64,000 nt of DNA from Rubrivirga marina (GTDB lineage Bacteria > Bacteroidota > Rhodothermia > Rhodothermales > Rubricoccaceae). Positions 9,487-17,598 of this stretch are shown here, in pieces. Position 1 is the stretch's first letter. Each line of letters begins with the position of its first letter. The stretch lies in the NCBI RefSeq assembly GCF_002283365.1, contig NZ_MQWD01000001.1, forward strand, positions 3,607,951-3,671,950. The letters are read 5' to 3'. Made by a program: the position numbers and the translations under genes. A model generated the notes under the pieces. It searched no databases. It was not told the DNA's origin and worked only from the letters and a program-made list of their open reading frames with translations.

Positions 9487-10119
9487 CTACTCGACGAGGC
9501 CGTTCTCGAGCGCGTAGCGGGTGATCTCCGAGTTGTTCGACATCCCCATCTTCTGGAGGAGCCGGCTCCGGTACGTCGAGACCGTCTTGACGCTCAGCGA
9601 GAGATGCTCCGCGATGCCGCCGACGGTCATGCCCGAGGCGATGAGCCGGAGCACCTGGTACTCGCGGTCGGACAGCGCGGCGTGCGGGTCCTCGTCGGGG
9701 TCGGCGTCGAGCGCGTCGAGGAGCGAGGCCGCCAGCGTCTGCGTGAGGTAGCGCTTGCCCGAGGCCACACGGCGGACGGCGTCGACGAGGTCGGCCTCGG
9801 CGCTCTCCTTGGTGAGGTAGCCCATCGCCCCGGCGCGGACGACGCGGACGGCGTACTGGTCCTCAGGGTGGGCCGAGAGCACGAGGAGGGGGAGCTTCGG
9901 GAACTCGGCCTTGATCGACTTGACGAGGTCGAGCCCGCTCGGGCCCGGCATGCTCATGTCCATCACGACGACGTCGACGTGCTCATCGCGGACGAGGCGG
10001 AGCAGTTCATCACCCGAGGACGCCTCCCCGACCACGCGGAAGTCGTCCATCTCGCGGAGCAGCTCGGCCAGCCCGCGGCGGACGAGAACGTGGTCGTCGG
10101 CGATTACAATCCGGGTCAT
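9487..10119 (-). CDS. NarL/FixJ-type response regulator (REC + LuxR HTH)
   Basis: A 210-residue transcription regulator. The N-terminal receiver has DD at 8-9, phosphoacceptor Asp54 in VVMDMSMPGPSG and the Lys in GYLTKESAE. Residues about 145-205 form a LuxR-type helix-turn-helix (LSDREYQVLRLIASGMTVGGIAEHLSLS...). Its ATG overlaps the stop of the upstream histidine kinase (4 bases), so they are a cognate two-component pair. Targets are unknown. Confidence 0.93.
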   Translation of the reverse strand: MTRIVIADDHVLVRRGLAELLREMDDFRVVGEASSGDELLRLVRDEHVDVVVMDMSMPGPSGLDLVKSIKAEFPKLPLLVLSAHPEDQYAVRVVRAGAMGYLTKESAEADLVDAVRRVASGKRYLTQTLAASLLDALDADPDEDPHAALSDREYQVLRLIASGMTVGGIAEHLSLSVKTVSTYRSRLLQKMGMSNNSEITRYALENGLVE

Positions 10120-11834
10120 GACGCTGGGGGAGAGCCGTCAGGCGATGCGTGGTGGTGCGGCAACGTACACTCTACGACGGTCCCCTGGCCACGGACCCCG
10201 CGGACGTCGAGCGTCCCGCCCTGAGCCCCCGCCCGCTCGCGCATCCCGACGAGGCCGAGCGACCGGCGCCCGACCCGCTCGGGGTCGAATCCGCGGCCGT
10301 CGTCGGCGACGACGAGGCGGACGGTCTCAGCCCCGAGCACGAGCGTGACGGCGACGGAGCCGGCGTGGGCGTGGCGCGCGACGTTCGTGAGGGCCTCCTG
10401 CAAGACGCGGAAGGCCGCCGTGGCGACCTCCGTCGGCGGCTCGGTCCCGCCCTGCACGTCGACGCGGCAGCCCGTCCCCGTCCGCTCCTCGAAGCGCTTG
10501 CCCTGCCACTCGACGGCGCTGGCGAGCCCGAAGTCGTCGAGGACGCCCGGGCGGAGGTCGGAGGCGATCTCGCGGACGTGGCGGATCGTCTCGTCGATCG
10601 TCTCGCGGACGTCGCCGAGGCGGGCCTGGGCGGCCTCGTCCTCCGAGAAGTGCCGCCCGAACCAGCCGATGCCGAGGCGGATGGCCGTGAGTTGCTGGCC
10701 GAGCACGTCGTGAACGTCACGCGAGAGCCGCGTCCGTTCCTCTTCTCGCACGTCCTGGAGGTGGGTCGCGAGCGCGCGGAGCTCGGCCTTCGACCGCTCC
10801 AGCGCCGCCTCGTTCTCACGGAGCGCCGTCACGTCGCGGAGCATCGAGAGGATCTCGCCGCCCTCGATCGGCGCCATCCGGACCTCCCGGTAGTACGTCC
10901 GCCCGCCGAACTGGACATCGTAGTCGTAGGAAACGACTTCGCCTGTCGCTAGAAGCCGGTCCCGCGCGTCGAGGAACTTCGCCGCCAGCGGGTCGGGGAT
11001 GATGTCCTGCAGCCGCTTCCCAAGCATCTTCTCGGCCGGAAACTCCGTCGCGAACGCCTCGGGCACGTGGAAGTCGAGGACGAGGCCGTCGGCGGCGAGG
11101 CGCGAGACGACGTCGGGGAGCGCGCGGACGATCGTGCGGTACCGCGCTCGGGACTCCGTCAGCCGCGCCTCCGTCGCCACCTGGTCCGTCACGTCGCGCG
11201 TCGTGATGATGCCGAGGGGGGCGCCGTCGGGGCCCGCGGCCGACCGCCCGCGGCTCTCCATGACGCGCGTCTCGCCCTCGGGCGTCAGGACGCGAAAGCG
11301 GAGGCTTTTGGCTTCGCCGGTGCTGAACCCCTCGGCGAGCGTCGCGAGCACGGCGTCACGGTCGTCGGGATGGATCGACGCCAGCGACGGCCCGGACACG
11401 AGGTCGTGGGCGGGGCGCCCCACCTGCTGCTGAGCCGACGGGCTCGCGTAGACCGTCTTCCCGCTCGCGTCCGAAACGGTGATCAGGTCCGTCGCGCTCT
11501 CGACCATGAGCCGGTACAGCTCGGCGTCCGAGCCGGTGCCCGCGTGCCGGGCCCGGGCGCGGCGGGCCTCGCGGGCGGCCTCCTCCGGCGTCGAGTCGAC
11601 GGAGACGACGCCCTCGGCACCGGCCCGTAGCGCGGCGTCCTCCTCCGCCTCGGTGGCCGCGACGACGAAGACCGGAGGGCGTTGACGGGGACGCCGGAGC
11701 CAGTCGGCGAACCGGTCGGCCCCCTCGACCAGGACGACGAGGTCGGCCGCGGCGTCGTGGGGGTCGTCGGCGTGCTCGACCGAGCCGAGGGCGTCGGCCC
11801 AGGGGGCGGGCGGTCCGATCCAGAGCACGCGCAT
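10116..11834 (-). CDS. PAS-domain sensor histidine kinase (HisKA_3 type)
   Basis: A 572-residue cytosolic-looking kinase of the NarX/DegS class; no membrane segment is seen. Residues 1-100 (MRVLWIGPPAPWADAL...) look like a degenerate receiver-like fold without the acidic pocket. Two PAS domains follow (about 105-225 and 230-340). The phosphoacceptor is His375 in RDVHDVLGQQL, and the ATPase has EALTNVARHAH, DDGRGFD and GLVGMRERA. It starts 3 bases after the cysteine desulfurase stop, an unusual link between a sulfur enzyme and a soluble PAS kinase that could suggest redox or sulfur sensing (inference). Confidence 0.92.
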   Translation of the reverse strand: MRVLWIGPPAPWADALGSVEHADDPHDAAADLVVLVEGADRFADWLRRPRQRPPVFVVAATEAEEDAALRAGAEGVVSVDSTPEEAAREARRARARHAGTGSDAELYRLMVESATDLITVSDASGKTVYASPSAQQQVGRPAHDLVSGPSLASIHPDDRDAVLATLAEGFSTGEAKSLRFRVLTPEGETRVMESRGRSAAGPDGAPLGIITTRDVTDQVATEARLTESRARYRTIVRALPDVVSRLAADGLVLDFHVPEAFATEFPAEKMLGKRLQDIIPDPLAAKFLDARDRLLATGEVVSYDYDVQFGGRTYYREVRMAPIEGGEILSMLRDVTALRENEAALERSKAELRALATHLQDVREEERTRLSRDVHDVLGQQLTAIRLGIGWFGRHFSEDEAAQARLGDVRETIDETIRHVREIASDLRPGVLDDFGLASAVEWQGKRFEERTGTGCRVDVQGGTEPPTEVATAAFRVLQEALTNVARHAHAGSVAVTLVLGAETVRLVVADDGRGFDPERVGRRSLGLVGMRERAGAQGGTLDVRGVRGQGTVVECTLPHHHASPDGSPPAS

Positions 11835-11837
11835 GAC

Positions 11838-13004
11838 TCAGGCGGCGACGGTGTCGAGGCGGGCGACGACGCGGCGAAGCGCCCCCGCGGCGGCCTCGAC
11901 GTCCGCCTCGGTCGTCGTCCGGCCGAGGGAGAAGCGAACGGTCGCGGCGGCGACGTCGCGGTCGCGGCGGAGGGCCAGGAGGACGTGGCTCGGTTCGAGG
12001 GCCCCGCTCGTGCACGCGCTCCCGGCCGAGGCGTGGACGCCCTCCAGGTCGAGCGCCGTCAGGAGCATCTCGCCGTCGAGTGGGCCGCTGGCGGACGGCC
12101 GAAGCGACACGTTGAGGACGTGGGGCGCCGCGTCCGCAGGCGTATTGACCACGAGCCGGTCTCCGAAGGCGTCCACGAGTCGAGAGCGGAGCTGGTCGCG
12201 AAGGGACCCGATCCGGGTCGCGGCCTCGTCTCGCTCGGCGTCGGCCAGCACCAATGCTTCGGCGAAGCCCACGATGCCAGCGACGTTCTCCGTCCCGCCC
12301 CGCCGTTTCCGCTCCTGCGAGCCGCCCGTCTGGACGCCCGCGAACGGCGTCCCCGCCCGCACGAAGAGGGCGCCGACGCCCTTCGGCCCGCCCACTTTGT
12401 GGGACGAGAGTGACAGGAGGTCCACGTCGAGCGCGTCGACGTCGAGCGTCAGCAGCCCGGCCGCCTGGACGGCGTCGGTGTGCATCAGCGCGCCGGCTGC
12501 ATGTGCGGCGTCGGCGATCTCGCGGATCGGGTTGATCGTCCCGATCTCGTTGTTGACGAGCATGGCCGAGACGAGCCCGGTCCCCTCCCCCACCGCATCG
12601 CCGAGGCCGGCGGGGTCGAGACGGCCGGCGGCGTCGGGCGGGAGGATCGTGACGGGATGACCGTCGGTGACGAGCGCCTGCGCCGTCTGGAGCACGGCCT
12701 CGTGCTCGACGGCCGACGTGACGAGGCCGGGCCGTCCGGTGTCCCGCCGCGTGGCGCCCGTGACGACGCCCCGGAGCGCGGCGTTGTCCGCCTCGGTGCC
12801 ACCGCTCGTGAAGACGATCTCACCCGGCTCCGCCCCGATCACGGCCGCCACCCGCTCCCGCGCCCGGTCGACCGCCACGCGCGCCCGCCGGCCCGGTCCA
12901 TGGAGCGACGACGGGTTGCCGTACGTCTCCCGGAGGAACGGGAGCATCGCCGCGAGGGCTTCCTCGCGGAGCGGGGTCGTGGCGGCGTGGTCGAGGTACG
13001 GCAC
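11838..13004 (-). CDS. Cysteine desulfurase (NifS/IscS family)
   Basis: A 388-residue PLP enzyme that removes sulfur from cysteine for Fe-S clusters or thio-modification. Visible are YLDHAATTPL at the start, SAVEHEAVL (PLP-stacking His), HTDAVQAAG, the PLP lysine in SSHKVGGPKG (Lys203), and the catalytic Cys331 in GSACTSGA on a short loop, as in group I desulfurases. GTG at 13004 is chosen because VPYLDHAATT is the usual N-terminus; the frame is open further upstream without similarity. There is no iscU or iscA next to it. It is the first gene of a tight run with the histidine kinase and its regulator. Confidence 0.92.
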   Translation of the reverse strand: MPYLDHAATTPLREEALAAMLPFLRETYGNPSSLHGPGRRARVAVDRARERVAAVIGAEPGEIVFTSGGTEADNAALRGVVTGATRRDTGRPGLVTSAVEHEAVLQTAQALVTDGHPVTILPPDAAGRLDPAGLGDAVGEGTGLVSAMLVNNEIGTINPIREIADAAHAAGALMHTDAVQAAGLLTLDVDALDVDLLSLSSHKVGGPKGVGALFVRAGTPFAGVQTGGSQERKRRGGTENVAGIVGFAEALVLADAERDEAATRIGSLRDQLRSRLVDAFGDRLVVNTPADAAPHVLNVSLRPSASGPLDGEMLLTALDLEGVHASAGSACTSGALEPSHVLLALRRDRDVAAATVRFSLGRTTTEADVEAAAGALRRVVARLDTVAA

Positions 13005-13136
13005 AGTGGACGGGGACCGCCGGCCACACGCCGAGGCCCCCAGGATGAGGGGTTCCGAACCTACTCGCACGCCGCGCCCGCGGCTCCCGCTGGCGACGTA
13101 TGCCGCCAGCGGGACAGGTCGACTCGCGGCCGACGT

Positions 13137-15734
13137 TCAGGCCGTCTCTTCTGCGGCGGGATCTTCAGGCTCGACGGCCCCGGCCCACGCCGTGGCGCCC
13201 GCGTTGACGGTCGCGGCGTCGCCGAAGCCGACGGCGGCCGTGGCCCCGTCGCCCTCGATCGTGACCGCGCCCACCTCGGACGTGTCGGGCGTGACCTGGG
13301 CTGGGTCGACGGCGCTCGCGAAGTAGTCCTCGTTGTCGAACGCGTCGACCTGGATGGCGTCGTTGCGGGCGTCCTCGGCGCGCTGGAGGAGCTCGGCCTC
13401 CTCGCGCGTGATGACGCCGGCCTCGACGGCCTGCGGGATGAGCGTCGCCGGGTGCTGCTTGGGCAGCTTGCGCCGCTTGATGGCGTCCTTGACCTTGATC
13501 ACGACGGCCTCGGCCTCGTAGCACAGGCGCATGGCGTGCTCGAACCGGCCGAGCGTGTGGTCCGGGTCGAGCGTCGTGAAGACGGTCGGCGTGATCCGGT
13601 CGCGCTGCTCGCCCGGCATCTGGAGCGCCGCCGCCACCTTGTGGCCGGTCCTGTCGGACGGAAGCGCCGCGATCCGGTTGATCCGGCTCCACGCCGCGAT
13701 CGGGCCGCGGAACAGCCAGGTCGCGCCCGGGACCTGGAGGTTGGCGAAGAGGCCGTCGAAGGCGTCCTGGATCTGGGCGAAGGCGTACTGCATGGACCAC
13801 TCCATGAACGCGCGGTCCTCCTTCCGCTGGCCCTCGGCCTCGAAGCGCCGGAGGACTGCCGTGCCGAGGTACATCCACGAGAAGATGTCGGCGAACCGGC
13901 CCGTCAGCTTTTCCTTCCGCTTGAGGTCGCCGCCGAGCGTGCCCATCGCGACGTCGGCGAGGAAGGCGAACGTGGCGCTCGACCACGCCATCTTCCGCCA
14001 GTACGGCGCCGCCGGGCCACTCACGGGCGAGCCGGCGAGGAGCCCTCGCGTGACGCTCAGGCCAACGGCCCGGAACGCGTTGCGGACGACGTGGCCGATG
14101 TGGGGCCAGAACGCGGAGTCGAACGCCTTCACGTCGTGGGCCATGAGCGCCTGCATCTCCTTGAGCGCGTACGGGTGGCAGCGGATGGCGCCCTGCCCGA
14201 AGATCATCAGCGTCCGCGTGAGGATGTTGGCGCCCTCGACCGTGATCGAGACCGGGAGGCCGATGTAGGCACTCGCGATCGGGTTGCGCGGGCCCCGCGA
14301 GATCGCGTTGCCGCCGAGGATGTCCATGGCGTCGTTGACGGCCTTCCGGAACAGCTCGGTCGTGTTGTACTTCATCATGGCCGTGACGACGGCCGGGGCG
14401 GCGCCCTGGTCGAGGCCCCCGTTCGTGTAGCGGCGGGCGGCCTCCATGGTGTAGGCCCAGCCGCCGATCCGCGCGAGCGGCTCCTCGATCCCCTCGAACT
14501 TGCCGATGCTCAGCCCGAACTGCTTGCGGATCAGCGCGTGCGCGCCGGCGACCCGGGCGGCCTGCTGGACGCCGGCCGTCGCCGAGGCGGGCAGGGAGAT
14601 GCCGCGGCCGGCGGCGAGGCTCTGCATGAGCATCCGCCAGCCGCGCCCGCACCCGGCCGTCCCGCCGATCACGGCGTCCTCCAGCTTCACGACGACGTCG
14701 TGGCCCTCGGTCGGGCAGTTCCAGAACGGGACGCCGAGCGGGTCGTGCCGCTTGCCTAGGACGACGCCCTCGGTGTCGGTGGGGACGAGCGCACAGGTGA
14801 TGCCGAGGTGCTGGCCCTTGCCCAGCAGCTCGTCGGGGTCCTCCAGCTTGAACGCGAGGCCGAGGACGTCGGAGATCGCGGCGAGCGTGATGTAGCGCTT
14901 GCGCCAGTTCAGCTTGAGGTAGAGCTCGCCGTCGCGTTCGAAGACGACGCCGCGCGACGAGATCGCCCCGGCGTCGGAGCCCGCGCCGGGTTCGGTGAGG
15001 GCGAACGACGGGATCGCCTCGCCGGTCGCCAGCTTCGGCAGCCAGTGGTCCTTCTGCGCGTCGGTCCCAAAGTGGGCCAGCAGCTCGGCCGGGCCGAGCG
15101 AGTTCGGCACCATCACCGTGATGCCGAGCGTGCTCGACACCGACGCGGCCTTGGCGACGACAGCGCTGTTAAGCGACGGGCTGAACCCGTGGCCGCCGTA
15201 CGCCTTCGGCACGATGAGGCCGAAGAACTTCTCGTCCTTCAGCTTCTGCCAGACGGCCTCGGGGAGGTCACGGCGCTGCCAGACCTCCCAGTCGTCGACC
15301 ATCTGGCAGAGCTCCTCGACGGGGCCGTCGAGGAAGGCCTGCTCCTCCTCGGTGAGGCCGGCGTAGGGCTGGGCGAGGAGCCGCTTCCCGTCGGGCTTGC
15401 CCGAGAACAGCTCGCCCTCGACCCAGACCGTCCCGGCGTCGATGGCCTCCTGCTCGGTCTCGGAGATCACCGGGAGGAACTGGAGCTTCTCCATCAGCGA
15501 CATGACGCCACCGGAGAGCACGCGCCGGATCGGCTTGACGACGAACACGGCCGAGAGCGCAGCGAACGCGACGACGAGCCAGACGGGCGCGCCGAAGCCG
15601 ACGAGGGCGACGAGGCCGGCCAGGGCCCACGCCCACGCCGGAGCGCCGGTGAACCCGAGCACGAAGAGGACGAGGAGCACGCCGATCACGGCGGCCCAGG
15701 CCGGCGTGCCGGCGAAGACGGAGAGGGCGTCCAT
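13137..15734 (-). CDS. fadE: FadE-type long-chain acyl-CoA dehydrogenase
   Basis: An 865-residue acyl-CoA dehydrogenase of the long FadE form (E. coli FadE is 814). It performs the first, FAD-dependent, step of fatty-acid beta-oxidation. Residues about 12-75 hold two or three hydrophobic segments, suggesting membrane anchoring. The dehydrogenase core has FALTEPGAGSDAG and KRYITLA, then a long C-terminal extension typical of FadE. The start MDALSVFAG (15734) is chosen because it begins the hydrophobic anchor. A palindrome shared with the acyl-CoA dehydrogenase gene at 40479 lies 54-70 bases upstream, suggesting joint control with the beta-oxidation block. Confidence 0.92.
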   Translation of the reverse strand: MDALSVFAGTPAWAAVIGVLLVLFVLGFTGAPAWAWALAGLVALVGFGAPVWLVVAFAALSAVFVVKPIRRVLSGGVMSLMEKLQFLPVISETEQEAIDAGTVWVEGELFSGKPDGKRLLAQPYAGLTEEEQAFLDGPVEELCQMVDDWEVWQRRDLPEAVWQKLKDEKFFGLIVPKAYGGHGFSPSLNSAVVAKAASVSSTLGITVMVPNSLGPAELLAHFGTDAQKDHWLPKLATGEAIPSFALTEPGAGSDAGAISSRGVVFERDGELYLKLNWRKRYITLAAISDVLGLAFKLEDPDELLGKGQHLGITCALVPTDTEGVVLGKRHDPLGVPFWNCPTEGHDVVVKLEDAVIGGTAGCGRGWRMLMQSLAAGRGISLPASATAGVQQAARVAGAHALIRKQFGLSIGKFEGIEEPLARIGGWAYTMEAARRYTNGGLDQGAAPAVVTAMMKYNTTELFRKAVNDAMDILGGNAISRGPRNPIASAYIGLPVSITVEGANILTRTLMIFGQGAIRCHPYALKEMQALMAHDVKAFDSAFWPHIGHVVRNAFRAVGLSVTRGLLAGSPVSGPAAPYWRKMAWSSATFAFLADVAMGTLGGDLKRKEKLTGRFADIFSWMYLGTAVLRRFEAEGQRKEDRAFMEWSMQYAFAQIQDAFDGLFANLQVPGATWLFRGPIAAWSRINRIAALPSDRTGHKVAAALQMPGEQRDRITPTVFTTLDPDHTLGRFEHAMRLCYEAEAVVIKVKDAIKRRKLPKQHPATLIPQAVEAGVITREEAELLQRAEDARNDAIQVDAFDNEDYFASAVDPAQVTPDTSEVGAVTIEGDGATAAVGFGDAATVNAGATAWAGAVEPEDPAAEETA

Positions 15735-15787
15735 GGCAGGAGGCGGTGAGAGACGAACGGGACCGGCGCGGAAGCGCTTCGCTCCGA

Positions 15788-15804
15788 GGTTAACACTGTA
15801 AACC
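15788..15804. promoter_or_regulatory. Putative fatty-acid regulon operator upstream of fadE
   Basis: GGTTAACACTGTAAACC is an 8-1-8 palindrome with one mismatch. The same half-site GGTTAACA-C-TGTTAA occurs at 40504-40520 upstream of another acyl-CoA dehydrogenase gene and I found it nowhere else in the window. It is probably the site of a TetR-type regulator such as the one encoded at 42672-43295. Confidence 0.6.
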
Positions 15805-15888
15805 ATACGCTGCAACGCGACAGAAGGGTCCCGCGTCGGATCGCCGACGCCCGCCAAGCGTCCAGTGGTCGCCCCTCTCCCCTCCGCC

Positions 15889-16857
15889 ATGTCCGACCTC
15901 CTCTCGTGGGCGACCGCCCACGTCCCCGACCAGACCGGCCGCGTCGCCGTCGTCACCGGCGCCAACAGCGGGATCGGGCTGGAGACCGCCCGCGCCCTCG
16001 CCCACCGAGGCGCCCGCGTCGTCCTCGCCTGCCGCGACCTCACGAAGGCCGCCCGCGCCCGCGCGGACATCGACGGCACCGTGCCCGGCGCCTCGACCGA
16101 GATCCTCCGCCTCGACCTCGCCGACCTCGACTGCGTCCGCCGGTTCTCCGAGGCCTACGCGGCCAAGCACGACCGGCTCGACCTCCTCATCAACAACGCC
16201 GGGGTCATGGCCATCCCAAAGCGACGGACGGCCGACGGCTTCGAAATGCAGTTCGGGACGAACGTCCTCGGCCACTTTGCGCTCACGACGTGTCTGCTCC
16301 CGCTCGTTCGCGAGACGCCGGGCAGCCGGGTCGTCTGGCTCAGTTCGCTCGCGCATCGGGGCGGTCGGATCGACTTCGACGACCTCATGCACGAGGCGGA
16401 CTACGGGCCGTGGGCAGTCTACCAACAGAGCAAGCTGGCCGACCTCGCCCTCGCCCTCGAGCTTCAGCGGCGACTCGACGCGGCCGGGTCCGGCACGCTC
16501 AGCGTCGCCGCGCATCCGGGGTGGACGGCCACGAACCTCCAGTTCAAGGGGCCCGAGATGATGGGCAGCAAGGTCGGCGAGGTGTTGGCGCGCGGGTTCA
16601 ACGCCGCGTTCGCCATGGACACGTGGAAGGGCGCGCTCCCGACGCTCGTGGCCGCGACCGCCAGCGGCGTCCGCCCCGGCGACTACGTCGGCCCCGGCGG
16701 CCTCGGCGAGGTGTGGGGTCTGCCCGACCGCGCGACGATCTCGGACGAAGCCCGCGACCCGACGACCGGCCGCCGCCTCTGGGAGGCCTGCGAGCGCCTC
16801 ACCGGCGTCTCCGCCGACGTCCCGTGCATCGCCGTTGATGAGGCGGTCGCCATCTGA
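15889..16857 (+). CDS. Short-chain dehydrogenase/reductase
   Basis: A 322-residue classical SDR, close in organisation to the retinol dehydrogenase/WW-oxidoreductase-like group. The NAD(P) motif is TGANSGIG near residue 26, the structural motif is NNAGVM, the catalytic Ser is in WLSSLAH and the active pair is in YQQSK. An Arg after the second strand (LACRD) suggests NADPH preference. The substrate is unknown. Start ATG 15889 (MSDLLSWATAHVP) matches relatives. It is divergent from fadE with about 150 bp between; co-regulation by the operator there is possible. Confidence 0.9.
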   Translation: MSDLLSWATAHVPDQTGRVAVVTGANSGIGLETARALAHRGARVVLACRDLTKAARARADIDGTVPGASTEILRLDLADLDCVRRFSEAYAAKHDRLDLLINNAGVMAIPKRRTADGFEMQFGTNVLGHFALTTCLLPLVRETPGSRVVWLSSLAHRGGRIDFDDLMHEADYGPWAVYQQSKLADLALALELQRRLDAAGSGTLSVAAHPGWTATNLQFKGPEMMGSKVGEVLARGFNAAFAMDTWKGALPTLVAATASGVRPGDYVGPGGLGEVWGLPDRATISDEARDPTTGRRLWEACERLTGVSADVPCIAVDEAVAI

Positions 16858-16896
16858 GTCCGCCCGCGCGGTCCCGAACGCACGACCGAGGCCGGC

Positions 16897-17517
16897 TTAG
16901 TCGGCCTCGACGGCGGCGCGGAGGGTCGGGAGGAACGGCTTCAGGTTTTCGCCGGGGCAGACCGTCTGGCCGACGGCGCGGTCGCCGTGGCCGGCGATGG
17001 CGTCGGCCGGGATGGCCCACGCGTCGGCAAGCGCCACGACGAGGCCGCGGAGCGAGGCCAACTGCTCGGGCGTGGGCTCCGTCTCCTCGAAGTTGCCTTC
17101 GACCACCACCTGGACGTGGCCCCTGAGGTCGTAGCTCGTGTTCGTGTCGCCCTCGTAGCGGACGTCGCGGCCCTCGGCCACGACGCCGTCGGTGCCGATG
17201 TAGTAGTGGTACGGGACGTCGGCCCAGGCCACCTTGGGGGTGCCGTCGCCGAGCGTGTCGGCGCGCTGCGAAAAGGCCTGGAGCGCCCGAATCTTCTCGG
17301 CCGTCGACCGCTCGGGGTTCGCGGGCGTGCCGGTGTGGTGGACCGTGATGACCGTCGGCGTGTGGGGGGTCATCTCAACCACGGGCTCGGCCGCGCCCCA
17401 CTGGGTGCGCGTGAGGACGGGGAGGTCGGAGGGGAGGCCCCGGAGATTCGCCGAGGCGGACTGGGAGCCCGCGCAGGAGGTGAGCGCGAGAGCAGCCAGG
17501 AGGACGGTGGATCGCAT
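16897..17517 (-). CDS. N-acetylmuramoyl-L-alanine amidase (Amidase_2), lipoprotein
   Basis: A 206-residue secreted amidase that cuts the lactyl-peptide bond of peptidoglycan. The N-terminus MRSTVLLAALALTSCAG is a lipoprotein signal with the lipobox Cys at residue 15. The mature part has LTRTQWGA, the zinc ligand region TVHHTGT, VPYHYYIGTDG, and the second ligand region GHGDRAVGQTVCPG, all characteristic of the Amidase_2/PGRP fold. The start at 17517 is fixed by the signal peptide. It acts in the periplasm, likely on recycled or remodelled murein. Divergent from the HerA-like gene with 81 bp between starts. Confidence 0.9.
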   Translation of the reverse strand: MRSTVLLAALALTSCAGSQSASANLRGLPSDLPVLTRTQWGAAEPVVEMTPHTPTVITVHHTGTPANPERSTAEKIRALQAFSQRADTLGDGTPKVAWADVPYHYYIGTDGVVAEGRDVRYEGDTNTSYDLRGHVQVVVEGNFEETEPTPEQLASLRGLVVALADAWAIPADAIAGHGDRAVGQTVCPGENLKPFLPTLRAAVEAD

Positions 17518-17598
17518 GGACGGAGGATACGGGCGTCTCTGGGCTGGCCGCGCGTCTCGAGCCCGCGCTAGACTCCGAGGCCCCCTCCCCCGCTCGCG

